Of a stretch of DNA of 64,000 bases, positions 39,551-52,073 are shown in pieces (within the stretch, counting starts at the first letter, position 1; every line of letters begins with the position of its first letter). A model generated the notes under the pieces. The model saw only the letters and a program-made list of their open reading frames with translations. It did not search any database and was not told the DNA's origin. Source of the DNA: Lutraria lutraria (taxonomy: Eukaryota > Mollusca > Bivalvia > Venerida > Mactridae); assembly GCA_964023205.1 (NCBI GenBank), contig OZ026834.1, forward strand, positions 34,448,756 to 34,512,755, written 5' to 3'. The position numbers and the translations under genes are program-made.

Positions 39551-39795
39551 TGTTTGTTTATTCGAGTTTAACGCCCCTTTTCAACAGCCAGAGTCATATG
39601 AGGCGGACAGTTCACCGAACCATCGTTCCTGTGAAGAACTAGTTCTAGACTAACATCCTTCGTAAGCAACTGCCTACTTTCTCACATAAAGAGACATGGT
39701 ATGTAGCAGAACTGGAACCCACAACCCTGTATCAGTGAGAGGTTGCAGTGATTTGAAGTCAGTGAAATTAACCACTCGACAACGGAGGCGGGTCT
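39551..39795 (-). repeat. tRNA-derived SINE, family C
   Basis: - strand copy with head GAGTGGTTAATTTCACTGAC and a modified B box GTGGGTTCCAGTTCT. A tandem array starts 20 bases beyond its head. Confidence 0.75.
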
Positions 39796-39814
39796 CATGT
39801 TGTTTGTAGTAATA

Positions 39815-40195
39815 GATCATATATCGTGATCATATATCGTGATAATATATATCGTGATCATAATTATATATCGTGATCGTACATCGTGATCATATATATC
39901 GTGATCATATATCGTGATCATATATATCGTGATCGTATATATCGTGATCATATATCGTGATCGTATATATCGTGATCGTATATATCGTGATCGTATATAT
40001 CGTGATCATATATCGTGATCGTATATATCGTGATCGTATATATCGTGATCATAATTATATATCGTGATCGTATATATCGTGATCGTATATCGTGATCATA
40101 TATATCGTGATCGTATATATCGTGATCGTATATCGTGATAATATATATCGTGATCATATATCGTGATCATATATATCGTGATCATATATCGTGAT
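39815..40195. repeat. Minisatellite of TATATCGTGATC units
   Basis: About 26 copies of a TCGTGAT core in 13- to 17-base units that alternate GATCAT and GATCGT endings. The array is rich in GATC and in CG, unlike the surroundings. The - strand stays open for about 69 codons (Asp-His-Asp-Ile-Tyr repeats), an effect of the unit, not a gene. Confidence 0.9.
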
Positions 40196-41030
40196 TCCTC
40201 ATTGCAGACATCCTCGCTGATCTGGCATGCAAGTGTAGAGCTGCTGTTCTACTATCTCCTCTTGCCATGTGTTCAATATACATCTTTAGACGAGTCTTAC
40301 ACATGGATACAACGCCATCATTATTCAAACTAATGCCAGTGTATTGCCAAAATTCACAATTATATAAGACAAATAATGATGTTTAACACCGGATGCTTAT
40401 TCTATAATCTATTTCATGGGAAAAGTTGAAAATTCAATCTTGACAAATGTAGAAGTTTAAGAGATTTTCCTTTGAAATATTACCACACGTTTAAAGCACT
40501 TCCTGCATTGAAGCAAATCAAACGTTTTACAGAAGCATACTTTATTTATATAACTTAATTTTGAAATTCTTAGAAATCTGGAATTATGTTTTCCGGCAGT
40601 ATTTTCAGATAATCATATATATTCAGTAGATTTATAAGTTCGTCACAAATTGACCATGCTGATTTAAATAAATGAAAACTAGGATGGGGAAGAAAAGTAT
40701 TCCAATAAAAAACGTATACAATAATCGCACTTCCCCCAGAAATTGTTGTAAATCATGGTTCATTCATCGTAAATGGGTTCGTAAATAAACTAAATCAGTT
40801 TAAGAAGTGGGCGATTAATAGAAACTAGCTGTAAACACTAATACGGTCGACATTATTTGACAGCGAATAGCTTTGATATTGTTGAAATAAGCTACCGTTA
40901 GGTCGAGTATAGATTTGCGTCACTCGGTTAAACTCGACGACATGAGACAAATTCAGTACTCCCTCCTCACCATAAAACAGTTCTGGAAAAAAGCAATACA
41001 ATTTAATAAACATTTATTTATATTTCCATG
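40196..41030. other. Non-coding, nothing recognised
   Basis: No gene, RNA or shared repeat found. Confidence 0.4.
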
Positions 41031-41168
41031 TACATTACAACCTTTCCTGAGCGTCTATCTTGGGCAACTACCTCTCTTTAACCTCTCTAGAGCAACAACC
41101 TCTCAACAACACCATACGTTTGCTTCTCCAAAAGGGTGCATGTTGCTTTGGAGAGGATGCACTGTGTA
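41031..41168. mobile_element. MITE, TACAGTGCAGCCTATTC family, inverted and diverged
   Basis: Contains 'tttaacctctctagagcaac' and 'ttgcttctccaaaagggtgc', the complement of the family's body, and ends 'gaggatgcactgtgta'. Confidence 0.55.
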
Positions 41169-42580
41169 TGCTTTCTTTAATAGTTTTGGCTGATATTATA
41201 CATGCCGATCATTGTACTCTAGCTTTCCCCCTTTGACTTTAAGTTATAAAATGTGTTTTTCATAATTTTAGTCGGAACATAATACTAGTAATTGTATTTA
41301 ATTTAATTATTTATTGCGACATATATGTCCACCGACCTGCACAAACAGGGGAGGTTTGAACACAAAAATGTGCAGAAATGGGTAACCAATTATGAATGTG
41401 TATGCTTTAAACGGAACGACAAAAAAGTCATATGAATATCTAACCTTTATTATTATGTTCAACAAACTAATAATCATAGAAAAACAAGAAATGTAAAAAT
41501 ATACAAATAAAAGCAATGCATTTACAAATAAAAGCAATCGAGTTCAAGTGCAGTATGCATCACCGTGACTCTCGATTAGAACCATAGTGGCTTCAGTGCT
41601 GTGATTTTATGACGTCTCTTTTTGTTTCAAAGACATATTTGCGTTACTATACGAATGGATGCGAAACGTGGGGAAATTGTAGGCTTTATAAGGCCGATTT
41701 CTATTGGTTAATTTGCAAATACGTAATATTTGGTCTCCGGCTTTGATAGGTTAAGCTGAAATCCAGGTAGGTCCTAATTTTCGGAACGTTCGGTGTTCTA
41801 GGTGTGTTCACGTTGTTTTGGTCGTAAATTCATCAAGTCCTCAGCGAGCCGACACAAGGAAAACGCTATATCAAATCATGACGCAAAATAAATTCTAGAA
41901 GTTTTACAAACAAATTTATCCCCAAACTTATAATTGACATATAATTTGTAACAGAGACGTAGTTTTAATATTTCCCACGAATCTATGATCAAATCAATTC
42001 GATTATTTGTCACTCAAGAACAACAAGAGGGAAATGGTAAACTATGTTAATATTGTATCCGCTTATTAAGTTTTGATTATGTAAGCTTGAATTTCATTGC
42101 GCAGAAGGTGAACAATGATAAGCCACAACTTCTTAAAATAAAACCATTGTTTTAAAGTTTCCAACAATGGGGATTTTTTCAATTCTGTGATCATACTTTT
42201 CCAAACTGGGTGTCGATGTTTTTGCTTAAAGCCCAGGAGTTTATTTGCTGCACTAAATCACGAAGATTTTTTGATACATTGCATTCATATGGCGATACAT
42301 TTGATGTAACTGAGAATTACCGAACGAATGACGAACGCGGGAAAACGAATAACATGTGTAACGAAAATCACTGAATACTCGAAACCTTGTTTAGATTTAT
42401 ACCATCGACTAGACGAATTTGTATCCGAGCATAATTAACCATCGAGTGCAAACATATATAACCATCATGCAACACAACGATTGTTTATTTAACACAGATT
42501 ATTCATTTCGAGTTTTCTTAACGTTCTATTTTATTCTAGGACTCTCGTAAGAAGAGAATACGTCGGCTAGAAGATCTCAG
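41169..42580. other. Non-coding region
   Basis: No gene found. AT-rich unique sequence. Confidence 0.4.
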
Positions 42581-42860
42581 GGTCCGTATTCACAAAGCAT
42601 CTTAAGTAATTTTTTAACTTAAGTTATTTTTTTCCTTAAATCCGACTTTTTTCCTTAACTCTTTTGTACTTATATAAAGGAGGAAATCACAATAATATGA
42701 TTTTATCTTTGTTCTAAAGCTGCCAATTATGAAAATAATAATTCATTTTCACACTTTTGATGACTGGATTACAAACTTTTACCATGAAAAAAATTTACAC
42801 TTAAGTAAAACTTTCGACTTAAGTTAAAGACAATCTTAAGATGCTTTGTGAATACGGACC
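42581..42860. mobile_element. MITE with GGTCCGTATTCACAAAGCAT termini
   Basis: 280 bp; the first 26 bases are exactly complementary to the last 26, and further matching (TTTAACTTAAG) follows inward. CAG flanks both sides (42578-42580 and 42861-42863) and is the candidate 3-bp target duplication, which would suit a PIF/Harbinger-like origin. No transposase inside. Confidence 0.85.
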
Positions 42861-44463
42861 CAGAAGAGAAACCCAATCGAACGCAATCGCAACCGAAATG
42901 TCTGCGTCTGAATGTTGAATATGACTAAAACTAACCATTAAACCAATATCCTTTAAACCGTGTGGATAAACTAAATTACACACTCTGATATTGTAAACAA
43001 TACTGTTTTGTCATGTGACTAATATCTCTTCCACTTCGTCTTACCTTCGGGCGAAATAGAAAGAAGAGCTTCTAAAATTAGAAGACGACCAATCAGACAG
43101 TTTAGAAGAGCCCTGCCTCTTCTGGCAGCTCTTCCGCTTGACCAATCGAACCGGCATTCTGTATACGCCGAAATACTTCTACGCTCTATAATCAGGAACC
43201 TTGACCTACACGTAGGCCTATACATACCCTGTCCTTCTCTGTCCATAACATTTCAATTTTACCTTACCGACATAAAGCGGACATTAAATTAACCATGCAT
43301 TACCAATGTGTTCGTTGAAGTGGTTCTCGCTGTCGCATCTGGAACTCATAAACTTATAGAGACATGCATCGTTTAAATGGGTACCAATTAAGACTCAGCA
43401 ATCGGAACTACTCGGGCACTCTCGTCACTGAGAATAGTGTTCTAGTTGCCGGTTAAGCGGTTTCCGGTAACTACTTTTTCAACACCATGCACTCGTATTC
43501 AAAAATCATTCTTAGAATGGCTGACTTTCGATCGTGTTTATCGTTCGTGATTGATAATATTGGCATGAAGTGCCCATTGGAAGATAAGCATTTGATTCCA
43601 TCGTTGGGTCAGCCATGCTGAAAGAAGTCCGTGAATATCAACAACAAAATGGCGGCCTGTCTATTATGTCCGGAGCGTTTACTATGGACAAACGCCGAGG
43701 AGTTCTGATCACATAATCAGATGACGTAAAACCAATGGATACGTTCTCGAAATTGCGTTTTTCTTCTACGAAAATGTCGAGTTAATGGAGGTGTAATTAA
43801 TTAACCAATATAATGAAAGCTGGGGGTTTTATTGAAAGGTTTATCATTTGGAATTAAGTTGTTATTTATCTTTTTTTGACAGAATTAGAGTCTCAAACAT
43901 CCTACTTTCTATTGTATCACGTGATGGCAAGTCGTAAAGTATATCCCACTAGTGAGAACTAATAACCACGTGTTCATCTTCATTGTCAACTTAACATTAA
44001 TCTGTCACAAGTAAATCGACTTTTATGGTGTCACTACTAGTAAAAGTCAAATGACAACATTAGTTCTTAGTTAGACTGAAGTAGCTATTATATATCATTA
44101 TCTTATACGACTTGCTGTCATCTCAGACAAGTCGTCGCAGAGAGAAATAATTACCAAAACAGTCAACGGTGCCACTTATAATAAATAAACATTTCATACA
44201 TAGATATTGATATATTTTATTGACATATGCTGAGATAATATAATGCCATATATCAGCTGATTGCCCCTCTTTATTTATTTCAACGATGTCTTGAAGAATA
44301 CATGGACACACATTAATCACAATGGTAATGTTCGTAAATACAGCGTACCTCATTTATAAGGACCATCTCTTTATAACGACCTCTTCATTTCGGTCAGATT
44401 TTCAACCATTCCCCTTTACTCGATAACGGGACCATCTCAATACTGTATAAGGACTGCCCTTTT
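42861..44463. other. Non-coding region, slightly GC-richer
   Basis: No supported gene. At 43648 an ATGGCGGCC in good translation context opens only a 19-codon frame. Around 44340-44450 lies a degenerate 'ataacgacctc' transposon-end sequence like that at 16.6 kb. Confidence 0.4.
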
Positions 44464-44475
44464 GGGGGGGGGGGG
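44464..44475. repeat. Poly-G tract
   Basis: G homopolymer; a similar G-rich run is at about 50823-50839. Likely length-variable. Confidence 0.6.
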
Positions 44476-44640
44476 CCCAACGGTCTTACTTCCCCATCGA
44501 ATGAAATTTTAAAGAACATGAATTTTAATGAACTTTTTTTGCATACTTAATGAACAGATCAAGAAGTACGATTAACGGTTTGACAGACTATCGAGATTTA
44601 CTGTAAGATTTATCAAAACGTCTTGCTTAATTTCTATACT

Positions 44641-45219
44641 GTCAATGAATGCTTGACCTTCGTCCTTAGCGTCATATATTGGTTCTTGTTTAGTTTCACA
44701 TGCGTCAATGAATGCTTGACCTTCGTCCTTAGCGTCATGTATTGGTTCTTGTTTAGTTTCACATGCGTCAATGAATGCTTGACCTTCGTCCTTAGCGTCA
44801 TATATTGGTTCTTGTTTAGTTTCACATGCGTCAATGAATGCTTGACCTTCGTCCTTAGCGTCATGTATTGGTTCTTGTTTAGTTTCACATGCGTCAATGA
44901 ATGCTTGACCTTCGTCCTTAGCGTCATGTATTGGTTCTTGTTTAATTTCACATGCGTCAATGAATGCTTGCCCTTCGTCCTTAGCGTCATATATTGGTTC
45001 TTGTTTAGTTTCACATGCGTCAATGAATGCTTGACCTTCGTCCTTAGCGTCATGTATTGGTTCTTGTTTAGTTTCACATGCGTCAATGAATGCTTGACCT
45101 TCGTCCTTAGCGTCATATATTGGTTCTTGTTTAGTTTCACATGCGTCAATGAATGCTTGACCTTCGTCCTTATCGTCATATATTGGTTCTTGTTTAGTTT
45201 CACATGCGTCAATGAATGG
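44641..45219. repeat. Minisatellite, nine 63-bp units, open on both strands
   Basis: Nine tandem units of 63 bp plus a partial tenth, each starting GTCAATGAATGCTTGACCTT. Because 63 is a multiple of three and neither strand has a stop in the unit, a 240-codon + frame (44623-45345) and a 192-codon - frame run through it. The + frame repeats a 21-residue hydrophobic unit and the - frame a Lys-rich one. Units differ mainly at one ATATAT/ATGTAT site in the order A,G,A,G,G,A,G,A,A, plus rare changes in units 5, 6 and 9. There is no signal for splicing or a promoter, so I treat it as a satellite rather than a gene. Confidence 0.85.
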
Positions 45220-46208
45220 ATTGTGTCAATTTTTGCGGGAGTCTTAAATTTTTTCTGCTATACTTTTTTGAACGCAAACATTTTTGTTTATATAGGTATT
45301 CCAAGAACATGGTATTTTTTCTTTTTTGACGTATACAACAAGTGACTCAAGATGAAGGTATGCAATTATACCAAATTGCGCAGCGTCATTTCGTAGTGTG
45401 TTTGATAGACGATTTCAGTGTATTGAGATGAATGCGTGCATTCCGAGTAACACATCACCGTTCTACACTAATTATCGTACAACGACTATGAATTATTTAA
45501 TATGCGGGTAACACATGGTATTAATAATTGCATTTGCCTTTTCTGTCCCGCCAAAACCGTTATTTACGTTACCCAGTTTAGACTATCCAATGTTCACCTA
45601 ATAAGCATGATGCTCGTTTGTAAGATACTGAATAATCGAAAATTCTAGGACGAATTATCGATGATCGAAAATACTGTGTTGGTAAGAGTGATCGTACTTT
45701 CGATTTCAAATTGGACGGATAGAATTTCGTACTTTTCATTATCAATTTTATCCAGTGTTTTGGCTTTGGAAAAATCGTGATTTTCCGAGCGAAATACTGT
45801 AAAAAAACTCTTCTGTAGAAAAATTCTTCTCTGCTTACACTTTTCAGTACCACGTCTTCCAATTAGAATACCACTATAAGGTTATTATCTACAACATATT
45901 AAATGTTATGCATGCATCTGAATGATATGCAAAATTTGGCAAAAACTATGAAAGCTTTTAGTTTAGAATAGTTGTTTATACATTAGGACGCCTGTTTATC
46001 AGAGCAAACATTCAAATCGTAACGTGTGTGGTAAACAAGAATCTTATTTATTTGCTCGTGTTTATTGTTTATGTAATACGCATTCAAGATTAAAGATTAA
46101 GCTAAAAAACCGACATTGCCTGTGGCTTATCAACATGTTAGTGCTATAACCATTTACATGTAGCAGTACAATGTATTTGGTTTATTAAAGATATCTTCAT
46201 TATCATCT
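45220..46208. other. Non-coding region
   Basis: The 94-codon - strand frame at 45578-45862 has no recognisable motif. Nothing else seen. Confidence 0.4.
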
Positions 46209-46349
46209 GAATAACGGCCACTCTGTGAAGTGAATAAAGGACATTCATTTAAAAAGCGTCATTGATTATTTGGAACAGAAAAAGATCCCCAAATAAGGAT
46301 CATATCATGTGTTTCCCAAGGGCGGCCTTTGTTCACAGATTTGACTGTA
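46209..46349. mobile_element. MITE, TACAGTCAAACC family
   Basis: Right end 'ttgttcacagatttgactgta' and body 'gtgaataaaggacattcatt'; the left terminus is diverged. Confidence 0.6.
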
Positions 46350-46422
46350 CACTTTCAAGTGATTTATGAAAATAGAAATATTGCTCACAGATGCCAAATC
46401 TGTGAGCATAGGCCACCCTTGC

Positions 46423-46643
46423 CCCGTTCTATACATAGCGCGACGTCACTACCTTTGTCTAACCTCTATACATAGAACTGATTACTATCCACATTTAGAT
46501 AGTTATACATACGCTAAAAGTGTAGTTCCGCGGAAGGATTTTAAATCCCAAAACAACCATATTGGTTGTATATTATTAACAAAATATATTTATTTGTGTA
46601 ATATAAGTACATTATACCATTTCTATTCTTGTGCTTTTCACAT
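46423..46643 (+). repeat. Interspersed repeat, family D, copy 2
   Basis: Same sequence as 35059-35272 with scattered differences. Here it is not preceded by the 138-bp hairpin, so the hairpin is not part of family D. Confidence 0.75.
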
Positions 46644-47282
46644 TATTTATATAAAGATCTCGACTTTTTGTCAATAGCGAGTCAATGTTATTCAAAGGCA
46701 TTTTCTGTGGTCGTTTTTTATTTTATTGCATCACACAAACAGGGGATACTTGGTTAATTGTAAATAAATCCTCATAATGAAATGTTTTATCGTTTCCAGG
46801 AATGTTTTCAGTTCGTTGTACTCACATTCTGCAGTTAGAATGCTTTGAACATAAACAAGGGATGCAGGCACCGTTCTCTCACAGTAGGTTAGATATCGAA
46901 ACGCTTTAAAGTAAATTATTCAAATTTGTTTTTATAGGGCGGCGTGCAAAATTGTTTTCTTAATCTAATTAGCATCCATTAGTGCGAAGCCGTTCGCAAA
47001 ACATGATTTGAAATACCTAATTGATATAAGAATGACGAATGTTATACTGATACCTGGGTATCAATGTTATCTCTATTACATTCGACGCAAAATGTGCGCT
47101 TGATTAGTTTTCTTTTTTTTAAATCCTCTTCAAAAGTGAAGAACATAGAAATTCCACCACTCGATGAAAAGAGCTTTGCCTCCAGAAAAGTACTAAGGAA
47201 GGGGTGTTAATTAATTAGAATTGTTGAAAGTAACACCGGGTATTACGTAGTATGCCAAACACAATATTGTAATAGCATGATA
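46644..47282. other. Non-coding, nothing recognised
   Basis: No gene or shared repeat found. Confidence 0.4.
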
Positions 47283-47461
47283 TACAGCTAAACCTTTGTT
47301 TGTGGCCACCTCGGAATAGGGATCACCCTGTGTGTAAAGGTCATTCCTAAAAAACTGTCATTGATTATTTAGAACTAAATGACCCCCTAATGATGGCCAA
47401 CAGTCAAAAAAGGCCACAATTTGTATTTTTCAGGGTGGCATTTGTTCACAGGCTTGACTGT
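47283..47461. mobile_element. MITE, TACAGTCAAACC family
   Basis: Left TACAGCTAAACCTTTG, right TTCACAGGCTTGACTGTA; preceded by TA. Confidence 0.75.
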
Positions 47462-48011
47462 AATTACATTTACATGTAGGGTTTAATTTCTAATAGGAGC
47501 CCATTATCTCTTTAAGATAAAACAACTCGATATCTTTACATTTAAAAGAGAATCCTCTACGGCAAACAAATTGGCGATTTATCAAACATTGCATTTATTT
47601 ATTAATCAAAGCACTAAACGGTCTGACAGCCGGAATGCTCATGGCTAATTGCTATTAACAAAGCCGAATAAAACAATAATAAGGAGCTAATCAATTTTAC
47701 GCTGATTAGCTAACATTGCGTCCCATTTGTTCTTCATTACATCGAGGAATTAAAATTGTTCATAATTATGAGAAATTCCTAAGTCTGAACTATGCAAATA
47801 ATTATCTTATACTATTACATATACACATGTACTGCCTTAGTGTCTTCTTCAGGGCTTATTATTTAATAAACATGTCAACAACAATATTTAATCTAAAACG
47901 CCCTACACCAACAATGTACCGAAACAACAATTCTCTAGCAACACTGGCATGCAACCAACAACATTTGTGTCAGAACAAGACACAACTCAAACCAACAACT
48001 ATATATAGGTT
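47462..48011. other. Non-coding region
   Basis: No supported gene; the 99-codon + frame at 47716-48015 lacks features and runs into an AC-rich stretch. Confidence 0.4.
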
Positions 48012-48089
48012 ATAACAACACGCATCGCCAACCAATAACAACTCTATATTATAACAACACACATCGCCAACCAATAACAACTGTATTAG
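48012..48089. repeat. Two-unit 39-bp tandem repeat
   Basis: Two adjacent units beginning ATAACAACAC(G/A)CATCGCC and differing at two or three bases, inside an AC-rich patch. Confidence 0.75.
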
Positions 48090-49441
48090 AACAACAACTA
48101 TGTCAGCTGTGTCCGAACAGCTTACAATTTCCAAAATATTCAGCTTCAATGAACATCCACCTCTCAAAAATAGACTATGATTAAGAAAGATGCAAATACC
48201 ACAAAAATACAAATTGAATCTACCTTTTAGCAACACCCACCTTCCAAGCCGATTAATGACAAAAAAATGACACATTCTTATAATTAGTCTTAGCTCTTAC
48301 ATAAGGAATCCGGCATGTGCCATTGGGGATTTTACTTCGTCATATTGGCTCATGCTAATGAAATACTCGTTCAATAAAGTTTATGGCTCTAACCGGATTC
48401 CGTACACATAATAAAGATAAACATTCGCAAATGTAATAAGAGCGGCAGCAATGTATCTTAATAAGTTCCATTATTGACACATTTATAGCTACACAAAAGA
48501 AACATAACATTGAACGATATTTAATAAATACAAATGTATGGAAATTATTAATTGACAATAATGACATAATAAGTAGGACGTTACGACAAACATTACCGTA
48601 AAACTTTATTAAGCCCGTCTTTGTGAATTAGAACGACTATTGATTATGTACAGTGTTCTATTATCAAGTTGAATTATGGAATAAATACAGAACAACGTTA
48701 AGAATAGAGTACCTAATAATGTAGCAAGTAATCTAGGTATTTAGTGAAGCGACATCTGAAAGTGGTTTTGTGGTGTTTGAAATCTGGAAATTTGTCAGTA
48801 TTCTTAACTTTCGTGTGAGATAGTTTGAATGTCTGAAATAATAGAATGGGACTGAAATCATTATAGACCTTTTCAGAAAGTATGTTATCTCCCTTGTCAA
48901 AAACAGTCGCATTCGGATTCCGCATGATTCGGACACTAGGCGGTATTTCGAACAATGGCGTGCTAAAGGATAGAATAAAATATTGTATTCCTCCAAATTC
49001 GGAGAGCATTTTATACAAATGATATAAATAAAAATACATACAAATTAATAAATTACACACATGTACATGAAGCTAGTAACTACTTTATAATAAACAAAAT
49101 CGAAGGATGGCATATAGATCAAGTGTTTGAGATGGCCTATATTATTATGTCTCTCAAGTGTTCGCCATATTTTTTTTAATTTTTAGCATTAATGATGATT
49201 TTATTATTCTATTCCAATTATAAATGTATAAACACAATCTCATAACTTAGCACGAGGTGATTAACTTCGAATTTAGAAAAGTCTAAACGGAAATGCCATA
49301 TTTCAAATGTACATGTAATAGCATGTGAATACACACGTGTGCACGTGTATTTCATTCGTAGTACTTGGTATGCTTATAGTATTCATTCGTATCAAATTAA
49401 GTGTAATTGTACCCGTTTGCATACGAACTATGGCATATTGT
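48090..49441. other. Non-coding region
   Basis: Two overlapping - strand frames around 48713-49060 are mutual shadows without motifs. Nothing else seen. Confidence 0.4.
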
Positions 49442-49620
49442 TACAGTCTAACCTGCAGATAAGGGTCTCCATTGGAAAAGTCATGATGTGGCCATTATTT
49501 GTAAGTAGCCTTTATTCAGAGGTCATTTTGTTTAAATGCTCAATGATGTTTTTTAAAAGAATGACTTTTATTCACAGGATGGTCTTTATTCAGAGATGAC
49601 ACATGAATTGGTTTGACTGT
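49442..49620. mobile_element. MITE, TACAGTCAAACC family
   Basis: Left TACAGTCTAACCTGCAG, right GAATTGGTTTGACTGT; two 'cctttattcagagg'-type motifs inside. Confidence 0.7.
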
Positions 49621-49828
49621 TGATTTTGTTGGTGTTTCTGCAATTTACCATTAAACCTTATTTAAGCGACCACATATGTAATAAGAACAGCTGAAACATG
49701 CCCTCTATATTTCAAACTGCTGAGGAGATCGCCTCAAAATCAAAATCGATTTCTTTGGTCCCGAAATGTGGTTTAATATCAAGTTTTTACTGTATCTATA
49801 TCGGAAATAATTAGCAAAGACACAGATA

Positions 49829-50010
49829 TAGTGCAACCTCTCTACAGCGGCCACCAATGAGAAGGACAAAATGACTGTTGTAAGGAAGTGACTCGTGTTT
49901 TTGAGAGAGTGAACAAAGTGTAAAAAGTCAGTCTGGCTTGCTAAAGTCCTGTCTGTAACAGGGAGGTGGCTGTTGTTCGGATGTGACCGGTCATGGAGGT
50001 TACATTGTAC
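49829..50010. mobile_element. MITE, related subfamily (AACCTCTCTACAGCGGCCACC)
   Basis: Left 'tagtgcaacctctctacagc', right 'catggaggttacattgta', with 'aacagggaggtggctgttgt' inside. Termini are imperfect inverted repeats. Confidence 0.6.
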
Positions 50011-51807
50011 TGGCAGAAAGGATTACAAAATAAAGATGATTCGAGTGTTTATACTCATTATATAAACAGTTTAATTCTATCAATAGATAAAAATGGACCC
50101 CAATCTTTCTTTGTATACGTACAGAACTGGAAGCCTCTTAAAATGCTATAAATCTTGTCTATAGTGTTTACTGTTTAATAAAGAAATCTACAGATAAAAT
50201 TAGATCATGTTGCCGAATTCTTACGTCTAGAACCCAGTTCATAATACTGACACTTAAATTCCAAGTAGAAAATAAATAGTAAAACATAGAATCGGTTAAA
50301 CTGGAGATCAGCAACCCATCTCAATTATCATTTTTGTTCTCACATTTATTTAAATCAGTATGTATGTTTGTCACGTATATATTTTGATAAAATTTGTCCT
50401 CGCCCGCTGATCATTTATGTAGATAGATCGTTATTTTCCTCCAATTAATGGAGATTATAACATATGTACATACAACGTACTTGATACAATATATACACAA
50501 TTATAATCTAGAATAATTAAGAACATTATTCTATACATTTGTAACTGTACATGTGTACGACATTTCAAAATACTGTATCGTAATTCATCGTATCGTACAT
50601 TGGCACATTCGAAGAGCAAGGCTATGACCAGTATGGAATATACATAAAAAAAATAGTTCGGTTTTAAGCCCACCGGTATATCATTGAACTACTAATGAAA
50701 ACAAACGTAACACCTGGAAAATTATTATATATTTTGCTGTTGTTCGGTTTAAATTGTGGTGTACTATCTGTGTATATTGGTCCTAGATATTATACAAGCT
50801 TATATCCAAGGTACTAAAACTGGGGGAGGGGGGGGGGGGCAAATATCTTTTACTTACAACAAAATAGTACAGTCCGCCGACTATAATAGACAAAGACATT
50901 CGGTCCCGATGATTCTAATAACTAACGCAAATATTATTTCAATCATTTGTTTAAATATTGAATTTTGAAATTTAATATTAAGTTCATTGAAAATCACTCA
51001 CCCTTTGCAAGTTTAGATAAACATGTATCTTCCGAGGTTATCTAATCGGTATCTTCACGTTAAGCTAAGACACGATTTCGAGTATCTTTTGTTTGTTCTC
51101 TCATTATACGAGATAATGACTCGTTCACGATTTTTCAGAAAAAGTAGTTTTTAGGGAAAAAGGTTTTTTTACGTGTTATTCACGAGAACATTTATTTAAA
51201 ATAAAAAAGCAAAGTGAATTTCTGAGAGTTCGTCCCAAGGTTTGTGAGAATCACGCATTCATTGGAGAGCTGGGGGTTAAATGCTGTGAAATACGGATTT
51301 AAAATCGAAGAAAGGAATTATCTAAGACATTAAATCCAGACACGATTGGAGATTTATATGTTTCCATCACGAAATGAGACCCGCTGATGATAAAATATGT
51401 AAACTTTACGAGAAGAGTGTCAATTCTTAAAGCAATTTGCTTGATGCAAAAAAAAACATATATTCTCCTATTTAAATTAGAAACAGTGTCATAAATTGTC
51501 TGGTATCGAATAGATTGGAAAGAATGGTGTCATAAAGAAAGAAGATACGTATAAACACAGACAATGGGATTTTTTTCGAGTAACATTGTAGGTGTTTTGG
51601 ATGCGTGCAGGCGACACTTACTAATTTGATTGACCGGTGGGCAATTGTGATATCTTCATGAGACTATTTTCTGTTACTTGTACAAGCCAAAATTGTTATC
51701 CAATATTGTATTGGTTTATATCGTGTATTAGTGTAAAGATCTACGATTGGTGTAAATGTATTAGTCTGAACGAGTGAAAAGCTTGTATTTCGGCTGCTGT
51801 TTGTGAC
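50011..51807. other. Non-coding region upstream of the 51.9-kb exon
   Basis: AT-rich with a G-run at 50823-50839. No gene recognised; the distal part should include the promoter region of the exon at 51866. Confidence 0.4.
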
Positions 51808-51815
51808 TATAAAAG
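51808..51815 (+). promoter_or_regulatory. TATA box of the second Cys-rich gene
   Basis: TATAAAAG in the context CTATAAAAGAG lies 58 bases before the ATG at 51866. Transcription would be expected to start about 30 bases downstream (around 51838-51840), giving a leader of about 25 bases. Confidence 0.55.
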
Positions 51816-51865
51816 AGATTGGAATAACAGAAACTATGGTAAAATAAAGAAACGTGGCACTCGAA

Positions 51866-52073
51866 ATGTTTCTCCTTGTGATTTTATGGACATATTTAGT
51901 ATTTATATCAGCTGAATTAGATCTGACTGGATGTAACAATACGGAAGTGTGTTATGGGTTAAGACCAAAATCCATTTCCGGTTGTTGTCCGGTTCTGACC
52001 GGAAGTGCTTGTGATGTGGATCAGACTTGTGACTTAGAATTCGGATATAAATGTTCGGATGGATTTTGCGCAG
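51866..52073 (+). CDS. First exon of a secreted eight-cysteine protein, paralogue of the 7.9-kb exon
   Basis: The frame opens with a compact signal peptide (hydrophobic residues 2-16, small residues SA before the likely cleavage site). Eight cysteines follow as C-x5-C-x11-CC-x6-C-x5-C-x7-C-x4-C, and the exon ends at CAG|GTATGT (52073/52074) in phase 1. A longer frame upstream starts only at GTG, so ATG 51866 is chosen; it has a TATA box at the right distance. The cysteine order, GCC and CD-L/V-E-x-GY-x-C motifs, exon length and intron phase match 7945-8182, so these are paralogues about 44 kb apart in the same orientation. The protein is presumably extracellular. I cannot name the family. A candidate terminal exon at 54140-54216 is discussed in the findings. 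Confidence 0.72.

Noticed and set aside
39815..40195. CRISPR-like array
   Set aside because: Units are contiguous short satellites without distinct spacers, and the context is eukaryotic.
23308..43670. ATGGCGGC words in good translation context (23314, 32863, 43648)
   Set aside because: The frames stop within 20 codons and no splice donor follows in frame; they may be YY1-like sites but that cannot be shown here.
44634..45212. 192-codon Lys-rich frame on the - strand
   Set aside because: It is the mirror of the 63-bp satellite; both strands are open because of the unit, with no start context or homology.
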